Shown: piece after piece, positions 8,314 through 17,377 of the stretch | Position numbering within the stretch: the stretch's first letter is position 1 | Layout: each line of letters begins with the position of its first letter | Origin: a virus | Strand: one strand, 5' to 3' | Length of the DNA stretch: 25,437 nt | Virus record (IMG/VR): IMGVR_UViG_3300009159_000286 | Span: 1 to 25,437 of that record | Notes under the pieces: generated by a model | The model's input: the letters and a program-made list of their open reading frames with translations, nothing else | Told to the model about the DNA's origin: nothing | Databases searched by the model: none | Program-made: the position numbers and the translations under genes

Positions 8314-8483
8314 TATTCACTCGCTTGTTCTAATGTATTACCTTCTTCTAACCATTTTAAATAATCTTGATAATCTGTATTTAAAGGGTCTGTAATTGGA
8401 ATAATCCAACCATCTGACCTTTCAATACACACATCTTTTATAAATGTATTAGTTGTTTTAATTTCTTTATATGTATATTCCAT
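8313..8483 (-). CDS. Small fibre-associated protein (56 aa), chaperone-like candidate
   Basis: A 56-aa gene on the minus strand between the 315-aa fibre gene and the 119-aa gene. The protein has SDGWIIPITDPLNTDYQDYL, then KWLEEGNTLEQ at the C-terminus. The pattern 'Y..WL..GNT...A' is widely found at the ends of tail-fibre assembly and fibre-associated proteins. It starts two bases after the fibre gene's stop and ends in a TAATG overlap with the next gene, so it has no non-coding flank. A role in fibre folding is inferred from motif and position. Confidence 0.7.
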   Translation of the reverse strand: MEYTYKEIKTTNTFIKDVCIERSDGWIIPITDPLNTDYQDYLKWLEEGNTLEQASE

Positions 8484-8484
8484 A

Positions 8485-9432
8485 TTATAACTCTATGCTT
8501 AATGGGAAATAAACGCCATTAAAATTAATTGATTTATCATACCAAGTATTATCAGAACCAGTATTTTGCCAACCAACCCATGCAGATGAAGCCGACATAG
8601 TTCCCATACTTCCTCCAGAAGTATAATTATATGATGGAGTTCCAACTCTTGAACCTACAGACGGAGTTGCTCTCATTGGTGGAAAAAATACCATTGTATA
8701 AGAATCCCACAATTTAAAACCACCGCCCGGAGCAAAAACTGTTGGATAAAAGTTTTGATAATATCTCTGACAATTAATTAATTCTTGACCATAAAGTCTG
8801 CGTTCAAACGGTGTTGCTGTTGAGCCTATTTCTAGTTGTGCGTTTTCATATTGTAATGTATTTGTTGCTGTTAAAGCACCTGTTGTAAACTCTATTGCTA
8901 TACCATTACCTGCGTTAGCACCTGCGTTAAAACTAAAACTATAATTAGTAGCTGTTGAAGTAACAGTAAGTGTACCTGTTGCTATAGATGTTTTAGCACT
9001 AAATGTATCACTAGTATTAGCATAATATGCTGTCCATGTTACAGTAGTAATAGATGAGCTTTTAATGGTAACTGAACCTACTACTGTTGTGCTTATTAAA
9101 TCATAAGCATTAAAAGACTCTATACGTTGTCCAAATAACGTTCCTGTGTTAGATGCTGCACCTGTAAATTTATAAGCATATTGGTTAGGTGATGTTCCAG
9201 CAACTCTTTGACCTGTAATATTTGCACCTGTGCATGATCCATACCATCTATCTACTGTATAAGCAATTGCTGCTGCAGCAGTAAATGTTTGAGATGCACC
9301 TGCATTACGTTGGTCAATAGCAAAAGCACCATTAATTAGTCTGTTCTTTAGCACATAAGGTGACGCTGCGGCTCCTTGTAGAGATGAGTCGTTAAAGGTA
9401 ACTCCGCTTGTGCCGTCTATAATCAAGCTCAT
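8485..9432 (-). CDS. Tail-fibre / receptor-binding protein with beta-sandwich domain
   Basis: A 315-aa protein starting with the fibre N-terminal motif SLIIDGTSGVTFNDSS, followed by NRLINGAFAIDQRNAG and VDRWYG. These mark the jelly-roll carbohydrate-binding-like domain of many aquatic phage fibres. The segment LEIGSTATPFERRLYGQELI (about residues 201-220), followed by NCQRYYQ, is the signature end of that domain. The last 75 residues are rich in Gly, Ser, Tyr and Trp and probably form the variable tip. The start overlaps the stop of the 53-aa XkdW-like gene by ATGA. The protein would bind the host surface; the receptor cannot be told. Confidence 0.85.
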   Translation of the reverse strand: MSLIIDGTSGVTFNDSSLQGAAASPYVLKNRLINGAFAIDQRNAGASQTFTAAAAIAYTVDRWYGSCTGANITGQRVAGTSPNQYAYKFTGAASNTGTLFGQRIESFNAYDLISTTVVGSVTIKSSSITTVTWTAYYANTSDTFSAKTSIATGTLTVTSTATNYSFSFNAGANAGNGIAIEFTTGALTATNTLQYENAQLEIGSTATPFERRLYGQELINCQRYYQNFYPTVFAPGGGFKLWDSYTMVFFPPMRATPSVGSRVGTPSYNYTSGGSMGTMSASSAWVGWQNTGSDNTWYDKSINFNGVYFPLSIEL

Positions 9433-9590
9433 GCTAGTTCCTTGTCTGTAGGTCTAGGTAGTGTATGTTCCCATTTAGCTATATAGTCGCCTTTACCGTC
9501 TGAGTCGTTTTGTAAAGTGATGACACCAGATGCAAAATCAAATGTTGATAATTCTGGGTATAAAGCTATAATTTTTTCGTATAAAGTCAT
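9429..9590 (-). CDS. XkdW-like small fibre-associated protein (53 aa)
   Basis: A 53-aa gene fully packed between two fibre genes: its ATG overlaps the stop of the C1q-like gene (TAATG) and its TGA overlaps the ATG of the 315-aa fibre gene (ATGA). The protein starts MTLYEKIIALYPELSTFDF, has LQNDSDGKGDYIAKWEH in the middle, and ends RPTDKELA. This strand-turn-strand pattern followed by 'PT..eL' resembles the XkdW family and homologous short genes beside fibres in aquatic phages. Function is unproven, with a fibre accessory or assembly role likely. Confidence 0.75.
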   Translation of the reverse strand: MTLYEKIIALYPELSTFDFASGVITLQNDSDGKGDYIAKWEHTLPRPTDKELA

Positions 9591-10144
9591 TATGCACTCC
9601 TAATCATTGCACCAGAAAATGCTGTTGAACCCTCTGATGCATTTATTGTAGCAGTTCCTGTAGTTGCAATATAACCATACATTTCAATGTAATCAGTAGA
9701 ACCGTTGCAGTATACAACGTCTGAACCAGTTGTTCCATAGAGAGCAGAAATATCTCCCTTTCTTCTATATATTGAACCGTTTTTATATATTGCACATATT
9801 ACTCTTGTAACTACGCCAGTTGATGCTTGTGCATTTACACTTACATTAATTTGATAATAACCAGCTACTGTAGGAGTAAAGCGATAATTTGTAGCATTAT
9901 CATAATTACTATTTGTATCAAAATCTTCTGTATTGCATTGAACTTTAGTCCAAGTTGCTGAAGATATTGTTTGTTGAGAACTTAAATAAGCACTAAACGC
10001 TGGGCCTGTTCCACCAAAAGTAGAACCTGTAGTAATTACAGTCCCACTTGTAGTAGGCAATGTTAGCGTAGTTGTGCCTGATACTGCTGGAGCAGCTATT
10101 GTGATAGCACCTGATGTATCTCCGCTAACTACTATGCTAGACAT
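9590..10144 (-). CDS. Fibre-type protein with C1q-like C-terminal domain
   Basis: A 184-aa protein. Residues 1-45 are a repetitive Thr/Gly-rich N-terminal segment (SSIVVSGDTSGAITIA) shared in pattern with the 223-aa fibre protein. From about residue 55 the sequence follows the C1q/TNF-like jelly roll: ATNYRFTPTVAGYYQINVSV, IYKNGSIYRR, VVYCNGSTDYIEMYGY and the final TAFSGAMIRSA. C1q-like domains form trimers and act as binding tips. The call of a trimeric fibre tip is well supported by the pattern; the ligand is unknown. Confidence 0.8.
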   Translation of the reverse strand: MSSIVVSGDTSGAITIAAPAVSGTTTLTLPTTSGTVITTGSTFGGTGPAFSAYLSSQQTISSATWTKVQCNTEDFDTNSNYDNATNYRFTPTVAGYYQINVSVNAQASTGVVTRVICAIYKNGSIYRRKGDISALYGTTGSDVVYCNGSTDYIEMYGYIATTGTATINASEGSTAFSGAMIRSA

Positions 10145-10449
10145 TATGCTGTTCCTTTAGGGTATTTTGCTTTTACTGCTTGACAAGCATCTATATATGC
10201 TTGAATTTGAGCTTGATCGCCTTTAACAATACCATCTAAATAGTCTTTAAAATCTGGGTATTCTTTTGCTCTTAATCTTTGATATTCTGTAGCTTTATAT
10301 TTAGCCTCAAGTTTAACAATCTCTGCATTTACTTCTTCTAGTGTAGGCGGTTGTGTATTTGCATCTTGCCAAATAAGGGTATCGTATGTATCACCCATAA
10401 GACTAAAAGATGATGTAGGTCTTAAATTAGATATGGCTTTATTTATCAT
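10144..10449 (-). CDS. Fibre-cassette accessory protein (101 aa)
   Basis: A 101-aa protein between two fibre genes, overlapping both by one to four bases. The N-terminus has NLRPTSSFSLMGDTYDTLIW, then a helical region with PTLEEVNAEIVKLEAKY, and the C-terminal helix pair carries RAKEYPDFKDYLDGIVKGD. Proteins with 'Y..lR...YP...D.LD' next to fibre genes are common in aquatic phages, sometimes annotated as fibre-assembly helpers. Proof of function is lacking. The 'W.....PT..Ev' element resembles the start of fibre chaperone families. Confidence 0.7.
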   Translation of the reverse strand: MINKAISNLRPTSSFSLMGDTYDTLIWQDANTQPPTLEEVNAEIVKLEAKYKATEYQRLRAKEYPDFKDYLDGIVKGDQAQIQAYIDACQAVKAKYPKGTA

Positions 10450-11117
10450 CCTTTTACCTCTATAGCTATAAGTGAAGATGCTCCTCTAGGAAAATAAGCA
10501 TTATCAGTTTCACCTGGATTAAAATTAATGTAAGCACTACCAGATAAGTAATTTGGAGCGCCTTGAACTTTATAAGTAATAGCACTTGTAGTTGCAGGAC
10601 TATCTAAATACATCATTGTTATTGGAGCACCATTTGCTGAACCTGCTGCATTTCCAGAACTATAAAATCCTCCAACTCTTGTTTTGTTACCTGCTGCATC
10701 ACCTAAAAAAGTTGAAGTATTTCCACCTGTAAATTTAAAATATATTATTCTATCATCACCGCACGTAGATGTTAAATGAGCAATTAATAATATTTTATTA
10801 GATGATGATGACGGTGTAATAGTAACAGATAAACTTGTAATATCACTAAAGTTTGCGTTTACTCCACCTGTAGCTAATGTTTGTGTTCCTGTAAATATAG
10901 CTTGAGATGCTTGTAATACTGTTCCTGTTGGTAAACTAGAAGATGATAGTTTACCAGTTGCTGTTAATGTTCCTGCAAATGTAGCATTTTGTGATGTATC
11001 TATAGTTAAAGCAGTAGTAGCAGATGCACCTGTAGCAAACTGTAATTGACCGCTAGTATCCGCAGTCATGTTTAATGCTGTGCCTGATGTTGTTCCTGAA
11101 CTAATTATACTTGCCAT
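10446..11117 (-). CDS. Fibre-type protein with C-terminal beta-sandwich tip
   Basis: A 223-aa protein. The first 55 residues form a Thr, Ala and Ser-rich repeat-like stalk (SGTTSGTALNMTADTSGQLQ; TIDTSQNATFAGTLT) typical of phage fibre proteins. The rest has alternating strands: SLSVTITPSSSSNKILLIAH, then ITMMYLDSPATTSAITYKV and the final PRGASSLIAIEVKG. This is the common 'SSNKILL...Y.DSP....YK...SSLIAIE' beta-sandwich domain of aquatic phage and metagenome fibres, related in form to C1q-like tips. Translation follows directly after the 811-aa fibre gene with no gap. Confidence 0.8.
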   Translation of the reverse strand: MASIISSGTTSGTALNMTADTSGQLQFATGASATTALTIDTSQNATFAGTLTATGKLSSSSLPTGTVLQASQAIFTGTQTLATGGVNANFSDITSLSVTITPSSSSNKILLIAHLTSTCGDDRIIYFKFTGGNTSTFLGDAAGNKTRVGGFYSSGNAAGSANGAPITMMYLDSPATTSAITYKVQGAPNYLSGSAYINFNPGETDNAYFPRGASSLIAIEVKG

Positions 11118-13553
11118 TTATAGTACCACCCATCTTGAGCCACTTGAAACTGTGACTGATTGTCCTGTTGCAACTGTAACTGGCCCTACACTCATAGCAT
11201 TGTTACTAGCTGTAATTGTATAACTACTTGCAATAGATTTTGCATTAACTATTATACCATTAGATGCTACTTGTTGTGGTGCTGTTTGATCGCCTGTAGT
11301 GCTGTTATATGTAAAGCTAGATGATAAGGCTGGTGTTGTCGTTCCTTGACCATAAGGTACATAAGTAGATGTATATGTAACAGATGGTGCTTTACTGTTA
11401 AATGTTGTCCAGTCCGCAGAGCTTAACGCACCACGATTACTTGCTGAAGCAGTAGGTACTTGTAAAGTAATAACCGGTGTGGTTGTTCCTGTAGCTACTG
11501 TAGAGCTTAAATCTGTACCTGTTGTTCCTAATGTTAAAGCAGCAACGCTTGTGACTGTTCCTGAACCTTTACCATTAAAGGTATTCCAGTCAGTAGATGT
11601 TAAGTAGCCATTAGTTGTAGTATTAGCTGCAGCCATAGATATAGCTGGAGTAGCTCCACCGCTAGACACTACTGGAGCAGTACCTGTTACGCTAGTAACT
11701 GTACCTTGTGGATTTGATGCTGTTGTTATGCTTGTTACACGACCATAAGTATCTATAGTAACTACAGGAATTAATGTTGATGATCCTGTAGTACCAGCAG
11801 TTGCCACTCCACTAGCTAAATCAATGACAGGTGTATTTCCGCCTGTGCTTGTAATTCTACCTGTTGTACCTGATACTGATGTTACTGTACCAGATCCTTT
11901 ATTATTAAATGTAGTCCAATCTGTACTTGTAAGGTAGCCAGATACGCTTGTAGTAGCTGCTGGCATAGCAATAGTTGGAGTTGTGCCACCTGTGCTTGTA
12001 ACAGGGCTAGTTGCACCTACAGATGTAACATAAGTACCTGCTGGTTGTTTACCGTTAAACGTATTCCAATCAGTGGAGCTTAAATATCCGTTTGTGCTTG
12101 TTGTAGCTTGGCTAATACTAATTGCTGGAGTAGTACCACCTGATGATGCAATAGGTGATGTTCCTGTAACAGATGTAACTGTTCCTGCAGCAGGTGTTGT
12201 CCATGTAGGAGTTGCACCTGTGCCAGCAGAAGTTAATACTTGACCTGCTGTACCTTGTGAACCATCAAAGCTGGTTGTACCTGTTACACTAAAGTCTACA
12301 AAACTACCATTTTTAGGTGTTGTAGCACCTATAGTCATGTTATCTATTGTACCTACGCTAGTAGGATTTACTTGAATACTTCCTGATCCTGTTGGATTAA
12401 TATGTACATGACCAGTACCAGTAGGACTAATATCTATTTGTGCATTAGAGCCATTTAAGTTTGTAGAAACATTTAATGAAATATTATCACCGCCACCAGC
12501 ACCCATACTCATTTGAGTTGTGCCTGATGCGTTTTTAAGTGCTAAACCACCTGAATTTGTAGCTTGGACAATAGGAGTTGTAACACTTGTAGAAGCTGAA
12601 AGCGTAGTAAATCCAGTAGCCGCACCTGTATCACCGATTGTGACTACAGAGTTTTGCAATAATTTGCCAGTTGTAGTATCGTAACGAGCAATAGCGTTAT
12701 CTGTTGCGCTTGCTGGGCCTACTACATCACCACCTAAAGATGGACTTGAATTTGTAATTACACCAGTTGCATTATCGTAACTAATGCCTGTGCCAGCACT
12801 GACAGAAGTCCTAGCCCTAGCAGTTGTAAAGTATTGGTTTGTGCCTTCAGCAACATCAGTAGTCGTTAATACTACTGTTCCTGTGTATCCGTTTACGCTT
12901 GTAACAGCGTCTGTATTGTCAATCTTTTGCCATGCTGAACCGTTATATACAGCCCAATCGCCTACTAACCAATCTGTAATACCGTTTAAGTTTGTAGAGC
13001 CAGCAACATTGACTACATAATAGTAACCTTTTGTGCCTACAGATGATGTTAGCGTTGGAGTGTTAGTGCTTGCGTTCCATGTACCTTGATAACTTAATGC
13101 ACCTAATACTGCTGCAGGAAGCTGACTAACAGGAACTGTACCGCCACCATCTAATGTAGCAACACCTAAAGCAACACCTTTTTCTGTAGTAGGAATATAT
13201 CCTGTTACAGTTACGCCTGACATTGTGCCACCAGTAATAGCTACTGCATTAGCATTTTGCGTAGACATTGTTCCTAAGCCAGTAATATCTGTGCTAGGTA
13301 CTGTAGAACTTGCTGTAAATGCTGATGTACCGTTACCCTTGACATAACCTGTAAGAGTTGTAGCACCTGTACCACCGTTACTAACACCTAATGTGCCTGT
13401 AAATGTGTGATCGTTATTCCAATCACTTGGCAATACAATATCAGCTAAGACTGTGCCAGGCGGAAAGTTGCCTAATGCAATCTGAGCATCTAAGTCGGTC
13501 TGTGTCCAATCCGATATGGTATCCGTCTTGGCATGCTTAATCGTTATTGCCAT
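11118..13553 (-). CDS. Large tail-fibre protein with repeated stalk modules
   Basis: An 811-aa protein. The N-terminus (residues 1-60) has LPSDWNNDHTFTGTLGVSNGGTGATTL, a standard start of phage fibres seen here in two parts around residues 42-68. The central region has a carbohydrate-binding-like segment (SYQGTWNASTNTPTL; YYYVVNVAGST; WLVGDWAVYNGSAWQKID, residues about 155-215). From about residue 450 to 720 it has five related modules built from GTVTSV and, in four of them, a TSTDWNTFN-type element. The C-terminus is Ser/Thr-rich and ends SGSRWVVL. It starts in a TAATG overlap with the portal gene. The protein is probably the main fibre shaft, with the smaller fibre proteins as additional tips. 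Confidence 0.85.
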   Translation of the reverse strand: MAITIKHAKTDTISDWTQTDLDAQIALGNFPPGTVLADIVLPSDWNNDHTFTGTLGVSNGGTGATTLTGYVKGNGTSAFTASSTVPSTDITGLGTMSTQNANAVAITGGTMSGVTVTGYIPTTEKGVALGVATLDGGGTVPVSQLPAAVLGALSYQGTWNASTNTPTLTSSVGTKGYYYVVNVAGSTNLNGITDWLVGDWAVYNGSAWQKIDNTDAVTSVNGYTGTVVLTTTDVAEGTNQYFTTARARTSVSAGTGISYDNATGVITNSSPSLGGDVVGPASATDNAIARYDTTTGKLLQNSVVTIGDTGAATGFTTLSASTSVTTPIVQATNSGGLALKNASGTTQMSMGAGGGDNISLNVSTNLNGSNAQIDISPTGTGHVHINPTGSGSIQVNPTSVGTIDNMTIGATTPKNGSFVDFSVTGTTSFDGSQGTAGQVLTSAGTGATPTWTTPAAGTVTSVTGTSPIASSGGTTPAISISQATTSTNGYLSSTDWNTFNGKQPAGTYVTSVGATSPVTSTGGTTPTIAMPAATTSVSGYLTSTDWTTFNNKGSGTVTSVSGTTGRITSTGGNTPVIDLASGVATAGTTGSSTLIPVVTIDTYGRVTSITTASNPQGTVTSVTGTAPVVSSGGATPAISMAAANTTTNGYLTSTDWNTFNGKGSGTVTSVAALTLGTTGTDLSSTVATGTTTPVITLQVPTASASNRGALSSADWTTFNSKAPSVTYTSTYVPYGQGTTTPALSSSFTYNSTTGDQTAPQQVASNGIIVNAKSIASSYTITASNNAMSVGPVTVATGQSVTVSSGSRWVVL
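11398..12118 (-). repeat. Four diverged repeats inside the large fibre gene
   Basis: Related stretches of about 60 bases begin near 11398, 11575, 11905 and 12055 on the plus strand (each starting TTAAA or similar, then a core close to GTATTCCAATCAGT). On the coding strand they encode the GYL(T/S)STDW(N/T)TFN element of the fibre stalk. They differ at many third positions, so they are old repeats and not a recent duplication. Such repeats allow the fibre to change length by recombination. Confidence 0.75.
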
Positions 13554-15766
13554 TATTGAACGCCTATAATTTTACCGTTTACATCTCTAATAACTTGTTT
13601 AGGTTTAGTCATGTGATTCACTAGCATTTCATGTGCAGCTTGTTGTTGAGCTACTAAGTTTGCATTAGCTTCTTGAGCCATCATATTTGCATTTACTAAT
13701 GTTGCCATACTTGAATTAACATCATTTAATAAGTTTGTGATGTCATCTGGTAGTTTAGGATTGCCATTTTCATCTATATGAGTAAGTGGATCTTGTGGGT
13801 TAGTAGACATATATTGTGTTTTCAATTTAGTCTTAGCATCTAACTCAGCAATCACAATCTTAGTTTCATTTTCTAATTGTGTTTTCCATGTATCGTATTC
13901 TAATCTTTGTTTAGCTAAGGCTTGATCTAGCTCTGCTTTATGCTGACGTTCTCTCATGTCATTGTCAGCTTGAGCTTTTTGTTTCTGAGCTTCTAATTGA
14001 ATTTCGTGATCTCTAGCCTGTACTTGAGATTGTAACTCAGCTTGCCTTGCTTGTGCTTCCATTTGTATCTTCATTATTTCTGGATCAGGCGGTGGTGGTT
14101 GTGGGTTTTTAGATGCTTGTTTGATGTGATCTGCTAATGTATCAAACTCACCTTCTAATTCACGACCTACACGATAGCCTGTTACACCAAACTTGAGTAA
14201 GTCCATAAGTAATGGAGTAGCTTCTGCTGGCATAGCTTTAGATGCTTCTACTGCTTTTTGTAAATATGTACCTACTGCACCTAAAAACTCTACACGATCA
14301 GCCTTTTCTTGTTGCTCATCTTGGTAAAGCATAGAATCTGTAGCTACTTCAATACGGAATGTACGCATAGGATTGTTTTTAAGCAATTCTATAGCTTGTG
14401 GTACTAATGCTTGATCGTCTGGCATTAACTGTGCAACGCCACCAATCTTAATAAGTGTTTCTGGTTGGAATTGTCCGCAGATAACTTGTGCTTTTAGTTT
14501 AAGTATGTGTGAAGCATAGCAAGCCACAGCATCTTGGTATTCTTTTAAGCGTAATGATGCAAATTGACTCTTAATTTGAGCTGATGTTGCAGTTTCTATA
14601 ACATTAGATTGGCCACGAATAATGTCAGATATACTAGTAATATCGTAGATTTCTTGCTTAATCTGTGCCATAGCTTCATAAGCATTTTTAAGAGCCATAG
14701 CGATAGGTGTGATGTCCACAATATCAATAGCACCTCTAAGACCTTGTTTCTCAGAGAAAGCAGGCCAGTTCTTAACAGGGATAAGTGTATTGTTTTCACC
14801 TTCGGTAAATAAGCGTTGTAATGTTGGTTCTGATGCGTCATATACACCACGAACTTTTAATGCGTCTATAAGGCCAGAAATGCGTGTAGAGAGTATGTCT
14901 AAGGCATTAGCTTGATCTTGATAGAGTGTGAAGTCTGGGATTGGTACAAGTGATTCGTTAGTAATAGTTGAGTAAAGTGGTTTAGGGCATGGGAAGAATT
15001 CTTCTAGCTCTAACGGATCATCTCTTTCATCTAAAATTTCGTTAAGTGATTTAGAGATCCACAATACTGTTTCAGTTTCACGATCCCATAGTTCAATAAC
15101 TAGGCCTTTTTTGCCTATGCCATCTGAATCTTTATATTTTTGGTCATCTGGGCTTGAATCTAATGGTACTTTGTTACCTAATTCTTCACCAAAGCGTTCA
15201 ACTAAAGCTTTGCGTGTCATATAGACTTTACGCCATACTTTGTTTACTTCATCCCATGTTCTTGCTGGCTCATGTCCAAAGTCTTTCCAATGTACATAGT
15301 CAATAGGTGCTGCTTCTGAATCTAAGTATTCTGCTGCTTCATCTGATTCTTCGTCTGATTCTGATGTTGAGTAGTCCATAGACTCAATCTTAGGCTCATA
15401 GCGAATCCATGCTGATCCACGACCACCTAAGAATCTGTCATATACGCTAGACTCTAAGCAGTGTTTAAGATCCTCATAATGAGTAATCTCAAAGTCCATG
15501 GCTCTTTCTAAGATCATGGATGCTACTCTACCTACTGGATCGTTGTCTTTAAATCTGCGTGATACATCTGGCTTAGGCATGCGTGAAAACGTAGCAGCTT
15601 TTAATGTCTGTACGTTAGCCCATAGCATGTTATAGCGTGTTTGAGTGGAATTGACCTGACGATCATCCCTATATCTACGCAATATCTTGTCAGTACGGTT
15701 CATCCATTTGGAGAACTCTTTGTCATACTGCGTGACAACATTTAGGTAAAGTTCTACTTTAGTCAT
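13553..15766 (-). CDS. Portal protein (P22-type)
   Basis: A 737-aa protein, close to P22 gp1 (725 aa). Typical portal features are TRYNMLWANVQTLKAATFSR (about residues 42-61), ILERAMDFEITHYEDL, YDRFLGGRGSAWIRYEP and VHWKDFGHEPARTWDEV, then LYQDQANALDILSTRISGLI and DIIRGQSNVIETATSAQIKS in the stem/wing part. An acidic Ser/Glu/Asp-rich insert lies near residues 131-150. From about residue 560 a proline-rich stretch (PQPPPPDP) leads into a long Gln/Glu/Lys/Ala-rich coiled coil to about residue 645, as the C-terminal barrel of P22 portal. Twelve subunits would form the packaging vertex. It lies two genes after terL. Confidence 0.93.
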   Translation of the reverse strand: MTKVELYLNVVTQYDKEFSKWMNRTDKILRRYRDDRQVNSTQTRYNMLWANVQTLKAATFSRMPKPDVSRRFKDNDPVGRVASMILERAMDFEITHYEDLKHCLESSVYDRFLGGRGSAWIRYEPKIESMDYSTSESDEESDEAAEYLDSEAAPIDYVHWKDFGHEPARTWDEVNKVWRKVYMTRKALVERFGEELGNKVPLDSSPDDQKYKDSDGIGKKGLVIELWDRETETVLWISKSLNEILDERDDPLELEEFFPCPKPLYSTITNESLVPIPDFTLYQDQANALDILSTRISGLIDALKVRGVYDASEPTLQRLFTEGENNTLIPVKNWPAFSEKQGLRGAIDIVDITPIAMALKNAYEAMAQIKQEIYDITSISDIIRGQSNVIETATSAQIKSQFASLRLKEYQDAVACYASHILKLKAQVICGQFQPETLIKIGGVAQLMPDDQALVPQAIELLKNNPMRTFRIEVATDSMLYQDEQQEKADRVEFLGAVGTYLQKAVEASKAMPAEATPLLMDLLKFGVTGYRVGRELEGEFDTLADHIKQASKNPQPPPPDPEIMKIQMEAQARQAELQSQVQARDHEIQLEAQKQKAQADNDMRERQHKAELDQALAKQRLEYDTWKTQLENETKIVIAELDAKTKLKTQYMSTNPQDPLTHIDENGNPKLPDDITNLLNDVNSSMATLVNANMMAQEANANLVAQQQAAHEMLVNHMTKPKQVIRDVNGKIIGVQ

Positions 15767-15768
15767 AC

Positions 15769-16044
15769 TTATGCAAATACCACAGTAGCACTAAGAGTAC
15801 CTGTTACAACAATGTAAACACCTGATGTTGTAGAGATAGGCATTGGATACCATGTACCTGCCACTAATGTTACTGTATCAATTACCTTAGCTGTAGTAGT
15901 TGTAGTAGCACTATCATAGATAGTTACTGTTCCTACTGTAGATGTTGATGCAAAGATACCTAGTAAGCTAGTACCAAATGGACATACGTTACCTGTTGCT
16001 GTTAATAATTTATAACCACCTACGTTTTGATTTGTTCCTGCCAT
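15769..16044 (-). CDS. Small beta-rich protein between terL and portal (91 aa)
   Basis: The frame is open from 16059, but the ATG at 16044 is preferred: AAGGA stands six bases before it and overlaps the terL stop codon. The resulting 91-aa protein, starting MAGTNQNVGGYKLL, is rich in Thr, Val and Gly, almost uncharged, with VTIYDSATTTTTAKVIDTV and WYPMPISTTSGVYIVVTG. The pattern fits an all-beta surface or decoration-like protein. Similar short proteins appear near head genes of aquatic phages. The role is unknown. Confidence 0.7.
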   Translation of the reverse strand: MAGTNQNVGGYKLLTATGNVCPFGTSLLGIFASTSTVGTVTIYDSATTTTTAKVIDTVTLVAGTWYPMPISTTSGVYIVVTGTLSATVVFA

Positions 16045-16045
16045 T

Positions 16046-17377
16046 TTAGATCCTTCCACCTTGTGTTTTAGGGACTGTATCCCATAATTCGTTTAATGTT
16101 ACTTTTGTTTGGCCTACATGTAATCCTCTAGGCTTATCGTCTTTCTTATCCACCTTAGCTTCTTCTTGCCAACATACAGCTAGGTATCTAAATGCGTCAC
16201 TAGCATGAGATGTCCAATCGTGTTTAGGTTTATCTCTGAATATCTTGCGATCCTCATCCCACTCACGTTGATATTGCTTTAGAGCTTCTATGCCATCAGC
16301 ACAGTTCTCTTTGTCAATCCATACTCTTGGAAACATAAGTCTTGCAGCCTGAATACCATCCATCATAGATAGATTAGTAGTAATCCGCATATTTTTCCAC
16401 TCAAAGTGAGTAGCTAACTGTTCTACAATAGATTTACCACCGGATGCTAAAGTTTTAGCTTTAGCGTCATGTGGCAAATGATGTAGACCAAACTTATAGG
16501 GTTTGGTAAGCACTTGCGCAGCATAGTGAGCTATTTCTTTACCACTTGAAGCATAATAGTCAATGACATGGACTTCACCATGAATGACCTGATAGAACCA
16601 TATAGCAGTATCATCACTATATCCTAGATCCCATACTGTGTGTACAGGGACTTCTTTATCATACTTAACTTCTGTGATTCTGTTTTCTTGTTCGGCTTGG
16701 TATAACTCTCTACCCCATATAGCACCAGGTATAGCAGCATCAAAATCACATTCCATCTCTTGACGCCAGGCATCTTCAGTCATCTCGTTTTTCAGAGAAT
16801 CATACTCGCTAGGCAGAAGTATATTACTTTCTGATGCAGTGATCTTGAGTGCCAACCATTCGCTACTTGTGGTAGCCCTGTTATACACTTCCCAGAATTG
16901 GTTGCGACCTTTAGGTGTGCCAATAATAATAGCTTTACCTTGTCTATCGGCTAACGCTGGGCGTATAACGTAATTCCATACTGACGGTTTCCAGTCACCA
17001 TACTCATCAGCGACTAACAGATCAAAGAATAATCCACGCAAACTATCTGCATTGTCTGCACCAAATAATTGTATTCTTGCGCCATGCGCAAAATCTATAC
17101 GCATTTCTGATTCATTTATTGTAGTGCCTTGTATAGACCTTGAAAAATATTTGAAATAATCCCAGCTAACTGATTTAGCTTGTCTATAAAAAGGCGCAAT
17201 ATAACCACCACGAAAGTCTGTGCGTTCTGTCATAAGTGCTTCTCTTATGAGATGATTTACACAAGCTACTGTTTTACCTGCTCTACGGTGAGCAACTACT
17301 ACAGCCCATCTTTTGTTTGTATCGTGTAATGGGTAGAAGGCTTCTCTGGGAGAATAAGGTATTACTATTTCTTCCAT
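16046..17377 (-). CDS. terL: Terminase large subunit (packaging ATPase and nuclease)
   Basis: A 443-aa protein with both terminase domains. The ATPase part has Walker A AHRRAGKT (residues 29-36), Walker B FFDLLVADEY (117-126, with D124 and E125) and the coupling motif IIGTPKG (151-157). The RNase-H-like nuclease part has VWDLGYSDDTAIWF (D250), IDYY (D273), LPHDAKAK (D304) and HASDAFRYL (D394), giving the acidic metal-binding residues. It cuts the concatemer and drives DNA into the prohead through the portal. The start overlaps the terS-like gene by 13 bases. No key residue is missing, so it should be active. Confidence 0.96.
   Translation of the reverse strand: MEEIVIPYSPREAFYPLHDTNKRWAVVVAHRRAGKTVACVNHLIREALMTERTDFRGGYIAPFYRQAKSVSWDYFKYFSRSIQGTTINESEMRIDFAHGARIQLFGADNADSLRGLFFDLLVADEYGDWKPSVWNYVIRPALADRQGKAIIIGTPKGRNQFWEVYNRATTSSEWLALKITASESNILLPSEYDSLKNEMTEDAWRQEMECDFDAAIPGAIWGRELYQAEQENRITEVKYDKEVPVHTVWDLGYSDDTAIWFYQVIHGEVHVIDYYASSGKEIAHYAAQVLTKPYKFGLHHLPHDAKAKTLASGGKSIVEQLATHFEWKNMRITTNLSMMDGIQAARLMFPRVWIDKENCADGIEALKQYQREWDEDRKIFRDKPKHDWTSHASDAFRYLAVCWQEEAKVDKKDDKPRGLHVGQTKVTLNELWDTVPKTQGGRI

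Noticed and set aside
11398-12118. Diversity-generating (template/variable) repeats in the large fibre gene
   Set aside because: Repeats differ at third positions and not mainly at adenines, and no reverse transcriptase gene is present.
12784-13020. Plus-strand open frame inside the large fibre gene
   Set aside because: It mirrors a Val/Thr-rich repeat region on the other strand and has no upstream signal.
14596-14850. Short open frames on both strands within the portal gene
   Set aside because: They lie wholly inside a strongly supported portal gene, have no ribosome-binding site and no sensible composition.
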